DNA of 13,130 nt from Calditrichota bacterium (GTDB taxonomy: Bacteria > Calditrichota > Calditrichia > RBG-13-44-9), in NCBI GenBank assembly GCA_024276455.1, contig JAJRXE010000279.1, forward strand, positions 1-13,130. Direction: 5' to 3'. The notes beneath the pieces were generated by a model, which ran no database searches, had not been told where the DNA came from, and saw nothing but the letters and a program-made list of their open reading frames with translations. Position 1 is the stretch's first letter. Each line of letters begins with the position of its first letter. Both the position numbers and the translations under genes were made by a program. Shown here one piece after another: positions 5,349 to 12,089 of this stretch.

Positions 5349-6233
5349 TTACTCGATATTCTGTATCTGCTCCCGCATTTTCTCGATTTCTTCTTTAATA
5401 ATAACCACCCGATGGGAAATCTCCACCATGGTGGTTTTGTTCGCCATGGTATTTGCCTCGCGGTGCATTTCCTGGAGCAGAAAGTTCAATTTCTTTCCAA
5501 TGGGGGAACCGGCCTGTAAACTTTTTCGAAACAGCTGCAGGTGGCTGCTCATCCGAACCGTTTCTTCGGTAATGTCCACCCGGTCGGAGATGATCGCCAA
5601 TTCCTGCTCCAGCCGACTACGATCAATCTTTTCCTCTTCCAATAGGGAGAGGAGGCGCTGGTAGAGTCGCTCGAATTCCTGACGAGGATTGTCCTTACCC
5701 ATTCGCGCCACTTCTTCGGTAAGCTGTTCAATCCGACCAAGACGTTCTTCCAGATCCTTCAGGAGGTTGCTCCCTTCCTGGGCACGCATTTCGTTCAGCA
5801 ATTCCAGGGTCTGGTCGGTCAACTGGTAAATGGTGTTTACCAGTTCCTCGTCCACCGATTTGTCTTCTTCGTAAGTAATAATGTCCTTAAAGAAAAGTAG
5901 GTGATCCAGTTGTACCGGGGAGTCCAGTCCGGCGGCTTCCCGGATTTGTTCCAGCAAATTCTTGTAGGTTTGCACCGTTACCGGATCGATGCGGAAATTC
6001 TGCAACTCCGCCGTAGGAGTGGTAAAACTGAGCGTGTAGAAAATCTTGCCCCGTTCAATCTTCTGGCGAATTTTTTCTTTGATACTTTGTTCCAGGTCGG
6101 CTAACAGCCGGGGGAGTTTTACATTAATTTCCAGGTAGCGGGAATTGAGACTGCGGATTTCGCACACCAGGTCACTTTCCCGAAAGGTAGTCTGGGCGGT
6201 CGCAAAACCGGTCATGCTGCGCAAAGGATTCAT
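5349..6233 (-). CDS. yicC: YicC/YloC family endoribonuclease
   Basis: A 294-residue member of the YicC family, whose E. coli member is an endoribonuclease acting on structured RNAs. The start RSMTGFATAQ (5-14) is the family signature, followed by CEIRSLNSRYLEINVKLPR (24-42) and a long helical middle. The conserved C-terminal end contains EMHREANTMANKT, HRVVIIKEEIEKMREQIQNIE. Length is typical (about 290). The ATG at 6233 gives MNPLRSMTGF, close to the usual start, with a GAGG about 6 nt upstream. It leads the minus-strand cluster, diverging from the NFACT gene, with a 185-nt gap to remA, so remA may have its own promoter as well. Family assignment is firm; substrate in this organism is unknown. 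Confidence 0.95.
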   Translation of the reverse strand: MNPLRSMTGFATAQTTFRESDLVCEIRSLNSRYLEINVKLPRLLADLEQSIKEKIRQKIERGKIFYTLSFTTPTAELQNFRIDPVTVQTYKNLLEQIREAAGLDSPVQLDHLLFFKDIITYEEDKSVDEELVNTIYQLTDQTLELLNEMRAQEGSNLLKDLEERLGRIEQLTEEVARMGKDNPRQEFERLYQRLLSLLEEEKIDRSRLEQELAIISDRVDITEETVRMSSHLQLFRKSLQAGSPIGKKLNFLLQEMHREANTMANKTTMVEISHRVVIIKEEIEKMREQIQNIE

Positions 6234-6266
6234 CGGAACCTCGGTCTTTCGTTCTTCGTTGGAAGG

Positions 6267-6294
6267 AATTTACGAAATCCTCTGCGCATTTCAA
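6267..6294 (-). promoter_or_regulatory. Candidate promoter of yicC and the downstream cluster
   Basis: On the minus strand TTGAAA (6289-6294) is followed after 16 bp by TAAATT (6267-6272). The start point would be near 6260, leaving a leader of about 27 nt with the GAGG ribosome site. The -10 box matches 4 of 6 consensus bases, so this is a moderate candidate. Confidence 0.35.
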
Positions 6295-6352
6295 AATTTT
6301 GTTTTTCGTTTGAATCAAATCCCCGGCGGTGTAATTTTGGGTGAGGTGCGAA

Positions 6353-8008
6353 ATGGAATTGCATTATTTTACATTGTGGCGGCAGGCTCGTTTTCTGGAT
6401 GAAACGCTGCGCGGTGGCATTATTCGCAGCAGTTACACTCAGGCAAAGAACGAGCAAATCCTGCAGATTGAAACACCGGATGGGCACTTAAAACAACTGG
6501 TGCTCTCCGCCGATCCCCGTTACCCCTACGCTCTGGTGCGACCACCCACCCGGCGGGCCCGCCTTTCCACCGATGTGTTGCCGGAATTGCTCCACCGGCA
6601 AATTGAACGGATTCGCATCCTGGAGGACGAACGGATTATTCTCCTGGAATTCGCTGCTTCCCCGGAAACGTATTTACTGCAGCTTTTTCGCAATCACGCC
6701 AACTTCTTCCTGGTGGATGAGAGGAAACGCATTCTCAATGCCTTTAAACACGGGAAGAAACATGCCGGAAAGGTGTTTCAATTGAAGTCTTCCCCGGCCT
6801 TGAATCCCCTGAAAGTGACCGCGGAAAAATTCCGGGAGACATTCCGGGAAAATCCCGACGCGCCGCTGGAATTCGTTCTGAAGCGTCGCTTTTTATTTCT
6901 TACCCCGGTGCTGGTGCAGGAAGTTTGCCACCGTCTGGAGGTGAATGGAAAGCGGTCGGTGGGCGACCTGGGGGGGGAGCAAATCGAGCGGCTTCTTCTG
7001 TTGGTCCGGGAGTTGTTGCAAAATTGCCGCTACGATGCCCCGCGAATATATTTCCGGGAAGACTTTCCGGAGGTCTTTGCCCTCACCGCGCTGAGCTATT
7101 TTGCTCATCTGCGGGAAGAAACGTTTTCCTCCGTTAATGAGGCGCTGGCAGGGTTCATTTTTCGGCGCCTCAAGCTGGAACGGTTTTACCGGCAAAAGGA
7201 CAAACTCACGGCCGCGCTGGCGAGCAAAATCGGGCAATTGGAGCACGTTCTGAAACAGTTAGAGAATTTGCCGGACGAAGCAGATCGCCGGGCTTATTTG
7301 CAGCGGATCGGAGAATTGCTGCTGGCTCAAGCCAGGCAGTTGCCCTCGGGAGTTGAGGAAGTGGAGGTGGTGGATTACTACGATCCCGGGATGCGGAAAA
7401 TTAAGGTGCGGGTGAATCCCCGCCTGAGTATTCAGGAAAACGCCCAGCATTATTTCCAGCGGGCTAAAGAGACCGCGCGCCGACAAAAACAGCTTCAGGA
7501 GCGGAAAAAACAGTTGTCCGCCCAGTTGCAGGAATTGAAAGAAATGCGGCAACAGCTGGAGACGGCTAAACAGTTTCGGGCGCTTCAGAAAATCGAAAAA
7601 CGGCTGAAAGAGATTCATGTGCTGCAGACGGCGGAGGAGCAGTTAACAGAGGTCAGTCGCCCGTTCAAGCGCTACTGGTACGAGGGATGGGAAATCTGGG
7701 TGGGGAAAAACGCCCGTTCCAATGACGAAATGACCTTTCGTTGGGCGCACAAACTGGACTGGTGGCTCCACGCTCAGGGAGCCAGCGGCTCGCACGTGGT
7801 GGTCAGGCAGCAGGGGAAGGGACAGAATCCACCCCGGGCGGTACTGGAATACGCTGCCCGTCTGGCGGCCTGCCACAGCACCGCCCGCCACAGCAGCTAC
7901 GTGCCGGTAATGGTGACGCAGGTGCGATACGTGCGCAAACCCCGCGGCGCAGCGCCCGGAGCTGTGGTACCGGAACGCATCAAAACCCTTTTTGTGGAAC
8001 CGTTGTAG
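6353..8008 (+). CDS. NFACT family protein (RqcH-like, ribosome quality control)
   Basis: A 551-residue protein with the full NFACT layout: NFACT-N (about 1-180), a helical region, a coiled coil (about 365-430, rich in Gln/Lys/Glu), and the C-terminal NFACT-R/DUF814 domain (about 440-551). The last has WVGKNARSNDEM (449-460), KLDWWLHAQGASGSHV (467-482), AARLAACHSTAR and VRKPRGAAPGAVV. RqcH binds stalled 50S subunits and recruits tRNA-Ala to add alanine tails. The second NFACT-N part DYYDP...NAQHYFQRAK (341-371) is present. The Asp-Arg pair needed for tailing in B. subtilis RqcH aligns with EDERII (91-96), and the following ElMGrhSN-type motif reads LQLFRNHAN (109-117), so tailing activity is uncertain. 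The start at ATG 6353 is chosen because GAGG lies 6 nt upstream; an in-frame GTG at 6341 has no ribosome site. Confidence 0.88.
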   Translation: MELHYFTLWRQARFLDETLRGGIIRSSYTQAKNEQILQIETPDGHLKQLVLSADPRYPYALVRPPTRRARLSTDVLPELLHRQIERIRILEDERIILLEFAASPETYLLQLFRNHANFFLVDERKRILNAFKHGKKHAGKVFQLKSSPALNPLKVTAEKFRETFRENPDAPLEFVLKRRFLFLTPVLVQEVCHRLEVNGKRSVGDLGGEQIERLLLLVRELLQNCRYDAPRIYFREDFPEVFALTALSYFAHLREETFSSVNEALAGFIFRRLKLERFYRQKDKLTAALASKIGQLEHVLKQLENLPDEADRRAYLQRIGELLLAQARQLPSGVEEVEVVDYYDPGMRKIKVRVNPRLSIQENAQHYFQRAKETARRQKQLQERKKQLSAQLQELKEMRQQLETAKQFRALQKIEKRLKEIHVLQTAEEQLTEVSRPFKRYWYEGWEIWVGKNARSNDEMTFRWAHKLDWWLHAQGASGSHVVVRQQGKGQNPPRAVLEYAARLAACHSTARHSSYVPVMVTQVRYVRKPRGAAPGAVVPERIKTLFVEPL

Positions 8009-8022
8009 GATCGATACTCTTA

Positions 8023-8046
8023 CAAAGACGCAAAGACACAAAGGGC
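8023..8046. repeat. Short octamer repeat, three units
   Basis: CAAAGACG, CAAAGACA and CAAAGGGC follow each other directly after the NFACT gene stop codon. It is a minor low-complexity repeat of unknown meaning, placed at the left end of the non-coding stretch 8009-8434. Confidence 0.5.
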
Positions 8047-8107
8047 GAATCCAGTTTTTTACAAACAAACACTTTCCTCCAACTAAACCAAGTGAAGCAG
8101 ACCAAAA

Positions 8108-8162
8108 GGAGGTCAAGCTCCCAGCTTGACCGATATGTGGACAAACAGGATGTCCGTCCTAC
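8108..8162. repeat. REP-like composite element, copy 1 (two inverted hairpins)
   Basis: The element starts with GGAG, whose last G begins a perfect 9-3-9 hairpin (8111-8131, arms GGTCAAGCT/AGCTTGACC). After 7 nt comes a second, imperfect hairpin (8139-8159, arms GGACAAACA/TGTCCGTCC), closed by CTAC, which is GTAG on the opposite strand. Two different hairpins facing away from each other, each with a GTAG or GGAG foot, match the build of bacterial REP sequences arranged as a BIME. No gene covers it. Confidence 0.75.
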
Positions 8163-8197
8163 CCGGTAGACTTCCTCCCGGCCAGACCGCACAAGAA

Positions 8198-8250
8198 GTA
8201 GGTCAAGCTCCCAGCTTGACCCGTACGGACAAACAGGATGTTTGTCCTAC
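8198..8250. repeat. REP-like composite element, copy 2 (two inverted hairpins)
   Basis: Same build as copy 1, 90 bp downstream. GTAG (8198-8201) begins the identical 9-3-9 hairpin at 8201-8221. After a 5-nt spacer a perfect 9-3-9 hairpin (8227-8247, arms GGACAAACA/TGTTTGTCC) follows, closed by CTAC (8247-8250). The outer ends GTAGG and CCTAC form an inverted pair. The arms of the second hairpin are fully complementary here, whereas copy 1 carries two changes in one arm, so copy 2 looks like the intact form. Confidence 0.8.
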
Positions 8251-8329
8251 TAAAATTTTTATGAAATTTTTAACATTATCGCTTTTATTGAGATTGATTC
8301 CTAAGAAGAAAGAGAAAAATAAAAAATAC

Positions 8330-8373
8330 TTGCAAAAGGGGGAGAAAAGTTTTTAAATAAACCATCATATGAT
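8330..8373 (+). promoter_or_regulatory. Candidate promoter and palindromic operator upstream of the lutA-like gene
   Basis: TTGCAA (8330-8335) and TTAAAT (8353-8358) are spaced by 17 bp, which puts the start point near 8365. The perfect 10-bp palindrome ATCATATGAT (8364-8373) falls on that start point, a place where a repressor would block transcription. GntR-type regulators control lut operons in Bacillus, but no regulator gene is in the window and the link is only a guess. The rest of 8251-8434 is A/T-rich leader with no gene. Confidence 0.4.
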
Positions 8374-8434
8374 TATATGGTAATTTAATATTGGATGATA
8401 ATGTGAAAAGTATTTCTAAGTATGGAGTTTGATT

Positions 8435-9181
8435 ATGAAAAAAGTGCTTTATTACGGATCCTCTAATTTGCAGTACCAGCAAATGGCGGAGGTGGACGAA
8501 GGCATCCGGGAATTGTTTGCCAAAGCCGGGGTCGAATATGTGGTACCGCCCCTGGAAAAGCATTGTGTGGAAGGGCTCTACACTTTTGGCTACAAGGAAG
8601 AGGCCCGGAAAGAGGCCATTCAGTTTTACGAAATGGTGAAAGATCTGGATGTGGAGGCGGTGGTGACCCCCTACGGGGCTTCGCAGTATATGTGGGAGAC
8701 CACTTACCCGGACGAATTCGGGTTAAAGCTTCCCTTCCCGTTTTACAATGTAACCCAGTTCTTTCACAAGATTCTAATGAACGAGGATGTGAAATTCGAA
8801 CCGTTGCCCCTGAAACTGGTGTTGCACGACGGATGTACGGTGGGGCGCAAAATGGGGATTTACAAAGAGCCCCGGGAGTTGCTCGGAAAAATTCCCGGTC
8901 TTACCCTGCTGGATTTGCCGCATCCTTCGGTGGGCATCGAAGGTACTACGGCGGCGGATTGGAGCACCTGTCCCGGCAGCTGGTTAAATATTACCATTCC
9001 GGAGCTGGCGGAAGAAGTGGAAATGAATTTTGTGCAAAAAGATGTGATGCCATTGGAAGCGGATGCCATCACCACCGATTGTGCCAATGCCCTCTTCGGA
9101 ATTCGAATGGGCATCATGAAAGGGAATTTTCCCCTGAAGGCGTACTTTTTCACCGACATTATTAATATGGTATGGAGGGCT
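8435..9181 (+). CDS. LutA-like CCG-domain protein with depleted cysteines
   Basis: A 249-residue protein alignable by eye along most of its length with LutA, the CCG-domain (HdrB-type) subunit of the L-lactate oxidation complex. Shared landmarks are AGVEYVVP (31-38), FGYKEEARKEA (51-61), VVTPYGAS (76-83), FYNVTQFFHKIL (103-114) and HDGCTVGRKMGIYKEPRELL (131-150). The two CCG motifs are eroded. The first keeps only C44 (HCVEG where CCG is normal); the second keeps C134, C179 (STCPGSW) and C216 (TTDCANAL). A canonical non-cubane [4Fe-4S] site with five cysteines therefore looks impossible in domain 1 and incomplete in domain 2. The ATG at 8435 is chosen because GGAG lies 7 nt upstream; a TTG two codons earlier is less likely. 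The lutB-like gene starts just after its stop, so they form an operon. The exact substrate is unknown. Confidence 0.75.
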
Positions 9182-9186
9182 TAAGA

Positions 9187-10452
9187 ATGGATGTGAATCA
9201 AGTGTATGAAACCTATTTGAAGGATTTGATCGATAAAGGGGCGCATTCCCGCAGTGTGCGCATTGCCATGGATCGGGCGATTCATTCCTACCGCACACTT
9301 TCGGCCAATGCCCTGCGTCGGTTTCCCAAGACAATTGAGAAGGCCAAAAAAGTTCGTGAGATTAAGGAGAAATCGATTGCCAACTGGGAAAAGCTGGTGG
9401 AGCAAGCGCGGGAATCCTTCGAGCGCAATCACGCCAAAACCTATTTTGCCAGAACGGCTAAAGAAGCCAACGAAATTATCGGTAAAATTGTGGGAAGCGG
9501 AAAGACGGTGGTGAAGGGGAAAAGCCTCACGTCTGAGGAAACCCATCTGCGCCAGTACCTTCAGAAGCTGGAAAACGAGGTGTACGAGACCGATCTGGGA
9601 GAGTTCATCATTCAGCTGCTGGACAGTCGTCCCATGCACCTGTTGGCGCCGGCGGTAAATATTCCTCGCGAACAGGTGGCTGAGTTGCTCAAAAAGTACA
9701 TTGGCGAGAAGGTGGATCCGTCTAACGTCTCGGAAGAGGTAGCGGCGGTGCGCCGCTTCCTGCGAGAAAAATTCACTACGGCCGACGTCGGGATTAGCGG
9801 AGCCAATGTAATTGCGGCAGAGACCGGCACCATGGTAATCATTGAAAATGAAGGGAACATCCGTTTAGCCACCGGACTGCCGGATGTACACATTGCTCTG
9901 GTGGGCATCGAAAAGGTGGTGGAAACTCTGGAAGAGGCCATGATGGTGGCGGAAGTGACCTGGCGGTACGCCGATTACGAAATGCCCGGGTACGTGAATC
10001 TGATTTCCGGCCCCAGCCTCACCGGCGATATTGAGAAGGTACTCACGTACGGTGCTCACGGACCCAAGGAATTGCATGTGGTCTTCATTGACAATGGTCG
10101 CAGCGAGATGGCTAACGATCCCAGTTTCCGGCAGGCACTCTACTGCCTGCGCTGTGGCGCCTGCCTGTACGAATGTCCGGTGTACGCAGTGACGGCCGGA
10201 TATTACGGACACCAGTACATTGGCGGAATCGGAACGGTGTGGGACGCCTTTACCACCGCACACGACCTGGCGGAAGTGAGTCCGCACGCGTACACCTGTG
10301 TGCTGTGCAAGCGCTGTAAAACCCGCTGTCCGGTGGACATCGACACGGCTGACATGATGGTGGCCTTGCGGGAAAAACTGGTCAATCAGAATCTGGTGCC
10401 TCCCACCATTCAACAGTTCTTCGAAGGGATGCAGGAACACGAGGATGAGTAA
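9187..10452 (+). CDS. lutB: LutB-like LUD-domain iron-sulfur protein
   Basis: A 421-residue protein with a LUD domain (about 60-305) and two C-terminal [4Fe-4S] ferredoxin motifs. These are C320, C323, C326, C330 and C371, C374, C377, C381, each CxxCxxCxxxCP. LUD marks are KGKSLTSEE (111-119), ETDLGEFIIQL (134-144), HLLAPAVN (151-158), ADVGISGANVIAAETGT (199-215), NEGNIR (221-226) and LPDVHIALVGIEKVV (231-245). LutB works with LutA and LutC to oxidise L-lactate; here it likely passes electrons from a 2-hydroxy acid to an acceptor. The usual LutB is somewhat longer at the C-terminus (about 470). The ATG at 9187 is preferred over one at 9172 because GGAGGG (9174-9179) sits 7 nt before it, within the end of the lutA-like gene. 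No lutC gene is in the window; a terminator follows directly. Confidence 0.9.
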   Translation: MDVNQVYETYLKDLIDKGAHSRSVRIAMDRAIHSYRTLSANALRRFPKTIEKAKKVREIKEKSIANWEKLVEQARESFERNHAKTYFARTAKEANEIIGKIVGSGKTVVKGKSLTSEETHLRQYLQKLENEVYETDLGEFIIQLLDSRPMHLLAPAVNIPREQVAELLKKYIGEKVDPSNVSEEVAAVRRFLREKFTTADVGISGANVIAAETGTMVIIENEGNIRLATGLPDVHIALVGIEKVVETLEEAMMVAEVTWRYADYEMPGYVNLISGPSLTGDIEKVLTYGAHGPKELHVVFIDNGRSEMANDPSFRQALYCLRCGACLYECPVYAVTAGYYGHQYIGGIGTVWDAFTTAHDLAEVSPHAYTCVLCKRCKTRCPVDIDTADMMVALREKLVNQNLVPPTIQQFFEGMQEHEDE

Positions 10453-10483
10453 GTATTAAATCGTGCTTAAATTACCATGATGC

Positions 10484-10515
10484 AAGCCCGGAGACGAGAA
10501 ATCCGGGCTTTTTTT
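10484..10515 (+). terminator. Rho-independent terminator after lutB
   Basis: A 9-bp stem (AAGCCCGGA at 10484-10492, TCCGGGCTT at 10502-10510) with a 9-nt loop is followed by a run of T's. It cleanly ends the lutAB-like transcript, so the downstream oxidase gene needs its own promoter. Confidence 0.92.
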
Positions 10516-10707
10516 ATGCTCACCCGTTCTTCAGGTCGAAAAAATAAAAATTCAGTTGCTTTCTGTTCTCTGCCTATCTATTTATTTTTTGGTCTTTTGA
10601 AAAAGTTTAAATTTTGTTAAATTAAATTGAAGATAATTTTTCAGGGATCATTTATTTTTTACAGTCTTTTGTGGCCGACTTCACGAATGGCTCGAAGGGG
10701 AGCAAAT

Positions 10708-10735
10708 TTGAGAATTAATAATTTCACAATAAAAC
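10708..10735 (+). promoter_or_regulatory. Candidate promoter of lhgO
   Basis: TTGAGA (10708-10713) and TAAAAC (10730-10735) are 16 bp apart, giving a start near 10741 and a very short leader before the ATG at 10754. A/T-rich sequence upstream (10560-10650) offers other possible boxes, for example TTGAAA near 10597, so this choice is tentative. No other structure is seen in the gap 10516-10753. Confidence 0.3.
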
Positions 10736-10753
10736 AAAAATTGGTGAGCAGAA

Positions 10754-11962
10754 ATGACTTCCAAAATGTATGACGTCGCAATCATCGGAGGAGGAATTGT
10801 TGGAACGGCTACCGCCATGGCCTTAACCCGTAAACACAATATTTCGCTGGTTATTCTGGAGGCAGAGGAGCAATTGGCGGCCCATCAGACCGGAAACAAC
10901 AGCGGAGTGATTCATTCCGGTTTGTATTACAAACCCGGGGGGTTGAAAGCGAAAAACTGTACCCAGGGGCGGGAGTTGCTTTACCAGTTTTGTGAAGAGC
11001 ACGGCATCGCTTACGAACGATGCGGCAAAGTGGTGGTTGCCACGCGCCAGGAACAGATCCCCATTCTGGAAGAGCTGGAAAAGCGGGGAACCGCCAACGG
11101 TTTAACTGGTATGAAGCGCTTAAAAGGCGAAGAGATTAAAGAATACGAACCGCATGTGGAGGGGCTGGAAGGACTCTGGATTCCTCAGACCGGGATTGTC
11201 GATTACATTCAGGTGACCCGGAAATTTGCTGAAATTGCCCAGCAGCACGGTGCGGAAGTAAAATTAGGGCATCGGGTGGTCGGTTTTCAGAAAAAAAAGG
11301 ATGAGCTGATTCTGGAAACAACCAAAGGGGCGATTCACACCCGAAATTTAATCAATTGTGCCGGTTTGCAGTCCGACCGAATTGCCAAGCTGTGCGGGGT
11401 GGATCCGGGATTGCGGATTGTCCCCTTCCGGGGAGAGTATTACAAGCTGATTCCGGAAAAGGAATATCTGGTAAAAAATCTGATTTACCCGGTGCCGGAT
11501 CCCCAATTTCCGTTTCTGGGGGTTCACTTCACCCGCCGGATTGAAGGGGGCATTGAGGCGGGTCCCAATGCGGTGTTGGCATTCAAGCGGGAAGGCTACA
11601 CCAAAACCAGTTTTTCCCTGCGGGACACCTTGGACACGTTTCTTTACCCCGGATTCTGGAAACTGGCTGGTAAATACATGAAAACTGGTCTGGGAGAATT
11701 TTACCGTTCTTTTGTGAAAAGTGCCTTTACCCGTGCGTTGCAGGAGCTGGTACCGGAAGTGCAAAAAGATGATCTGGTGCCGGGCGGAGCCGGCGTACGC
11801 GCTCAGGCGCTTAAGCACGATGGCGCTCTGGTGGACGATTTCTGCATCGAGGAGGTGCCCCACATGGTGCATGTGTTGAACGCTCCTTCGCCGGCGGCCA
11901 CCGCTTCCATTGCCATTGGCAACACCATTGCCGACATTGCCCGTGTGACGTTCTTTGATTAA
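10754..11962 (+). CDS. lhgO: L-2-hydroxyglutarate oxidase (LhgO/YgaF)
   Basis: A 402-residue FAD protein of the DAO superfamily. In E. coli this enzyme oxidises L-2-hydroxyglutarate to 2-oxoglutarate and feeds electrons to the membrane quinone pool. Seen here: the FAD-binding GGGIVG (12-17) after AII, then acidic ILEAE (34-38), the family signature HQTGNNSGVIHSGLYY (44-59), a NCAGLQSD dinucleotide-site strand (about 199), PFRGEYY, and the C-terminal GGAGVRAQAL...VLNAPSPAATASIAIG. Length matches the family (about 400-420). There is no transmembrane segment, which fits peripheral membrane binding. The ATG at 10754 has GGTGAG 5 nt upstream. The nearby lutAB-like pair also suggests 2-hydroxy-acid oxidation, but the genes are separated by a terminator. 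A glycerol-3-phosphate dehydrogenase is less likely because of the HQTGNNSGVIHSG signature. Confidence 0.93.
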   Translation: MTSKMYDVAIIGGGIVGTATAMALTRKHNISLVILEAEEQLAAHQTGNNSGVIHSGLYYKPGGLKAKNCTQGRELLYQFCEEHGIAYERCGKVVVATRQEQIPILEELEKRGTANGLTGMKRLKGEEIKEYEPHVEGLEGLWIPQTGIVDYIQVTRKFAEIAQQHGAEVKLGHRVVGFQKKKDELILETTKGAIHTRNLINCAGLQSDRIAKLCGVDPGLRIVPFRGEYYKLIPEKEYLVKNLIYPVPDPQFPFLGVHFTRRIEGGIEAGPNAVLAFKREGYTKTSFSLRDTLDTFLYPGFWKLAGKYMKTGLGEFYRSFVKSAFTRALQELVPEVQKDDLVPGGAGVRAQALKHDGALVDDFCIEEVPHMVHVLNAPSPAATASIAIGNTIADIARVTFFD

Positions 11963-12051
11963 ACTTGTAGTTTCCGGGGATTGCCAGTGTTTTGTTTGAA
12001 AGAATTCTCCGGCGGAAGTTGAGTGAAAAAAGGCGAAAAAGTAAATCTGAT

Positions 12052-12086
12052 CGGGCGGTTCGCAGGAACCGCCCGTTTGTTTTGTT
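12052..12086 (+). terminator. Terminator of lhgO, between convergent genes
   Basis: A 9-bp stem (CGGGCGGTT at 12052-12060, AACCGCCCG at 12067-12075) with a 6-nt loop is followed by TTTGTTTTGTT on the plus strand. The convergent minus-strand gene ends at 12090, just past it. The hairpin may also slow transcription from that side, although its minus-strand tail is not T-rich at once. Confidence 0.85.
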
Positions 12087-12089
12087 CAC

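Noticed and set aside
6309..6339. Bacteroidota-type promoter (TTTG, 19 bp, TAATTTTG) for the NFACT gene
   Set aside because: The boxes match that consensus, but the start point would lie about 10 nt from the ATG and cut into the ribosome site. Chance is likely in such short A/T-rich motifs, so I did not list it as a feature.
7643..8192. Open frames over the end of the NFACT gene and the REP-like elements, on both strands
   Set aside because: Their sequences are translations of the hairpins and of the antisense of NFACT-R, with no conserved domain.
8108..8250. Possible CRISPR mini-array
   Set aside because: Only two repeats, each itself made of two different hairpins, with GTAG feet and no cas gene in the window; the REP/BIME reading fits much better.
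10754..11962. Aerobic glycerol-3-phosphate dehydrogenase (GlpD/GlpA) or glycine oxidase
   Set aside because: The HQTGNNSGVIHSGLYY signature and the length of 402 residues point to L-2-hydroxyglutarate oxidase.
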